From an uncultured OM182 clade bacterium (GTDB lineage Bacteria; Pseudomonadota; Gammaproteobacteria; Pseudomonadales; Azotimanducaceae): a stretch of DNA of 64,000 nucleotides. Within the stretch, counting starts at the first letter, position 1; each line of letters starts with the position of its first letter. This document shows, piece after piece, positions 63,545-64,000 of the stretch. The DNA lies in contig CACFLG010000004.1 of the NCBI GenBank assembly GCA_902567095.1, forward strand, positions 1 through 64,000. Direction: 5' to 3'. The notes beneath the pieces were generated by a model. The model was not told the origin of the DNA, made no database searches, and saw only the letters and a program-made list of their open reading frames with translations. The translations under genes and the position numbers were made by a program.

Positions 63545-64000
63545 TTAGCCCCGAGGGTGATGAGTCTCATGGAATTTTTTCAATCTCTCGCTCGCTACGT
63601 GCGTGTATATTTGAGTTGTGGACAAGTCGGAATGTCCTAAAAGGAGCTGAACAACCCTAAGGTCAGCCCCTCGATTTACTAAATGGGTTGCAAAAGCGTG
63701 CCTCAAGGTGTGCGGAGAAAGGTCTTGTTTAATCCCTGCTTTGATAGAGTAACGCTTTACTCTGTGCCAGAAGGTCTGACGAGTCATAGGCAAACCTTTT
63801 CTGCTTGGGAAAAGAATATCCTCCTGAAGATTTTTTCTAAGAAGCTTGGGTCTAGCGTCCTCCAGATATTCCTTCAGCCAAGATAAAGCAATATCTCCTA
63901 TCGGTATCATACGTTCTTTAGATCCTTTCCCCACAGTTCTAAGAGCGCCTTGGCGCAGATTAATTTGGTCAATGGAGAGCCCAATGATCTCACTTACTCT
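63545..64000 (-). CDS. xerD: Site-specific tyrosine recombinase XerD, C-terminal part
   Basis: Resolves chromosome dimers at dif together with XerC. The track starts at an internal ATG, but the frame is open to base 64000, so the gene continues beyond the window; about 151 residues are seen. The catalytic set is visible: RVSEIIGL (first arginine), GKGSKER (lysine), HTLRHAF (histidine and second arginine), LGHSDLSTTQIYTHV (histidine and the tyrosine nucleophile). RQTFWHRVKRY and the final HHPRG favour XerD over XerC, and dsbC downstream agrees. Confidence 0.94.
   Translation of the reverse strand, partial: RVSEIIGLSIDQINLRQGALRTVGKGSKERMIPIGDIALSWLKEYLEDARPKLLRKNLQEDILFPSRKGLPMTRQTFWHRVKRYSIKAGIKQDLSPHTLRHAFATHLVNRGADLRVVQLLLGHSDLSTTQIYTHVASERLKKFHETHHPRG

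Noticed and set aside
1-64000. A novel defence, mobile or biosynthetic system
   Set aside because: Both strands were read through; nearly all genes belong to known core families and no island, integrase cassette or cluster of unknown genes is present.

Overview
The window reads as a core-chromosome segment of a gammaproteobacterium. The evidence is several gene neighbourhoods typical of that class: rpsB-tsf-pyrH-frr-cdsA-rseP-bamA-skp-lpxD-fabZ-lpxB-rnhB with map-glnD-dap diverging from it; rpoE-rseA-rseB-mucD-lepA-lepB-rnc-era-recO-acpS with nadB diverging; and xerD-dsbC with prfB-lysS. The DNA is AT-leaning, genes are tightly packed with many 4-bp stop/start overlaps, and GTG/TTG starts are unusually common. 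An uncultured marine-type lineage is plausible, but that is inference; I cannot name a genus. I saw no rRNA or tRNA gene, prophage, insertion sequence, CRISPR array or defence island.

Layout. 1-9.4 kb: the 5' end of an acyl-CoA dehydrogenase, a lipoprotein FKBP isomerase, msrB, a cold-shock gene with a long leader, a DHRS1-like SDR, a DUF3718-like exported protein, a gene-poor stretch (2.9-3.4 kb), a Lon-substrate-binding-domain protein, a metallophosphoesterase, a TPR protein, an Xaa-Pro aminopeptidase, an NT5C-like nucleotidase and asnS. 9.4-22 kb (minus): translation and envelope-assembly cluster from rpsB down to an apparently frameshifted rnhB and a DUF3080-like lipoprotein. 22.3-35.7 kb (plus): map, glnD, the succinylase-branch lysine genes dapC-dapD-dapE, an unknown small protein, gspN-gspC-gspD of a type II secretion system, and plsB. 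35.7-39 kb (minus): rsmJ, tsaB and a DinG/YoaA helicase; mobA diverges. 39.6-51.4 kb (minus): an H1-like Lys/Ala repeat protein, adk, rlmD, then the long sigma-E operon. 51.5-64 kb: nadB, sdhE, ygfZ, a 3-hydroxyisobutyryl-CoA hydrolase, ung, lysS, prfB, hom, alaC, a frameshifted MFS transporter gene, dsbC and the C-terminal part of xerD.

How the genes fit together. Two envelope modules dominate. One makes and assembles the outer membrane (LpxD, FabZ, LpxB, BamA, Skp, CdsA, PlsB); the other senses damage to it (RpoE, RseA, RseB, the site-2 protease RseP and the MucD protease). A sigma-E-type promoter sits directly upstream of rpoE and fixes its start at an internal TTG. Lysine and peptidoglycan precursor genes (dapC/D/E) lie beside the nitrogen sensor gene glnD.

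Points the ORF track misses or misplaces: prfB begins upstream in another frame and carries the classical +1 programmed frameshift; rnhB and the MFS gene each need a one-base correction to read through; the acyl-CoA dehydrogenase start lies at the left edge; and the real starts of rpoE, skp, plsB, lepB, msrB, the FKBP gene and dsbC are internal to the listed ORFs. I did not find a convincing novel biological system. The most interesting items are possible RNA or recoding signals (rnhB A9 tract, rnc leader, rlmD leader) and some gene-order losses.
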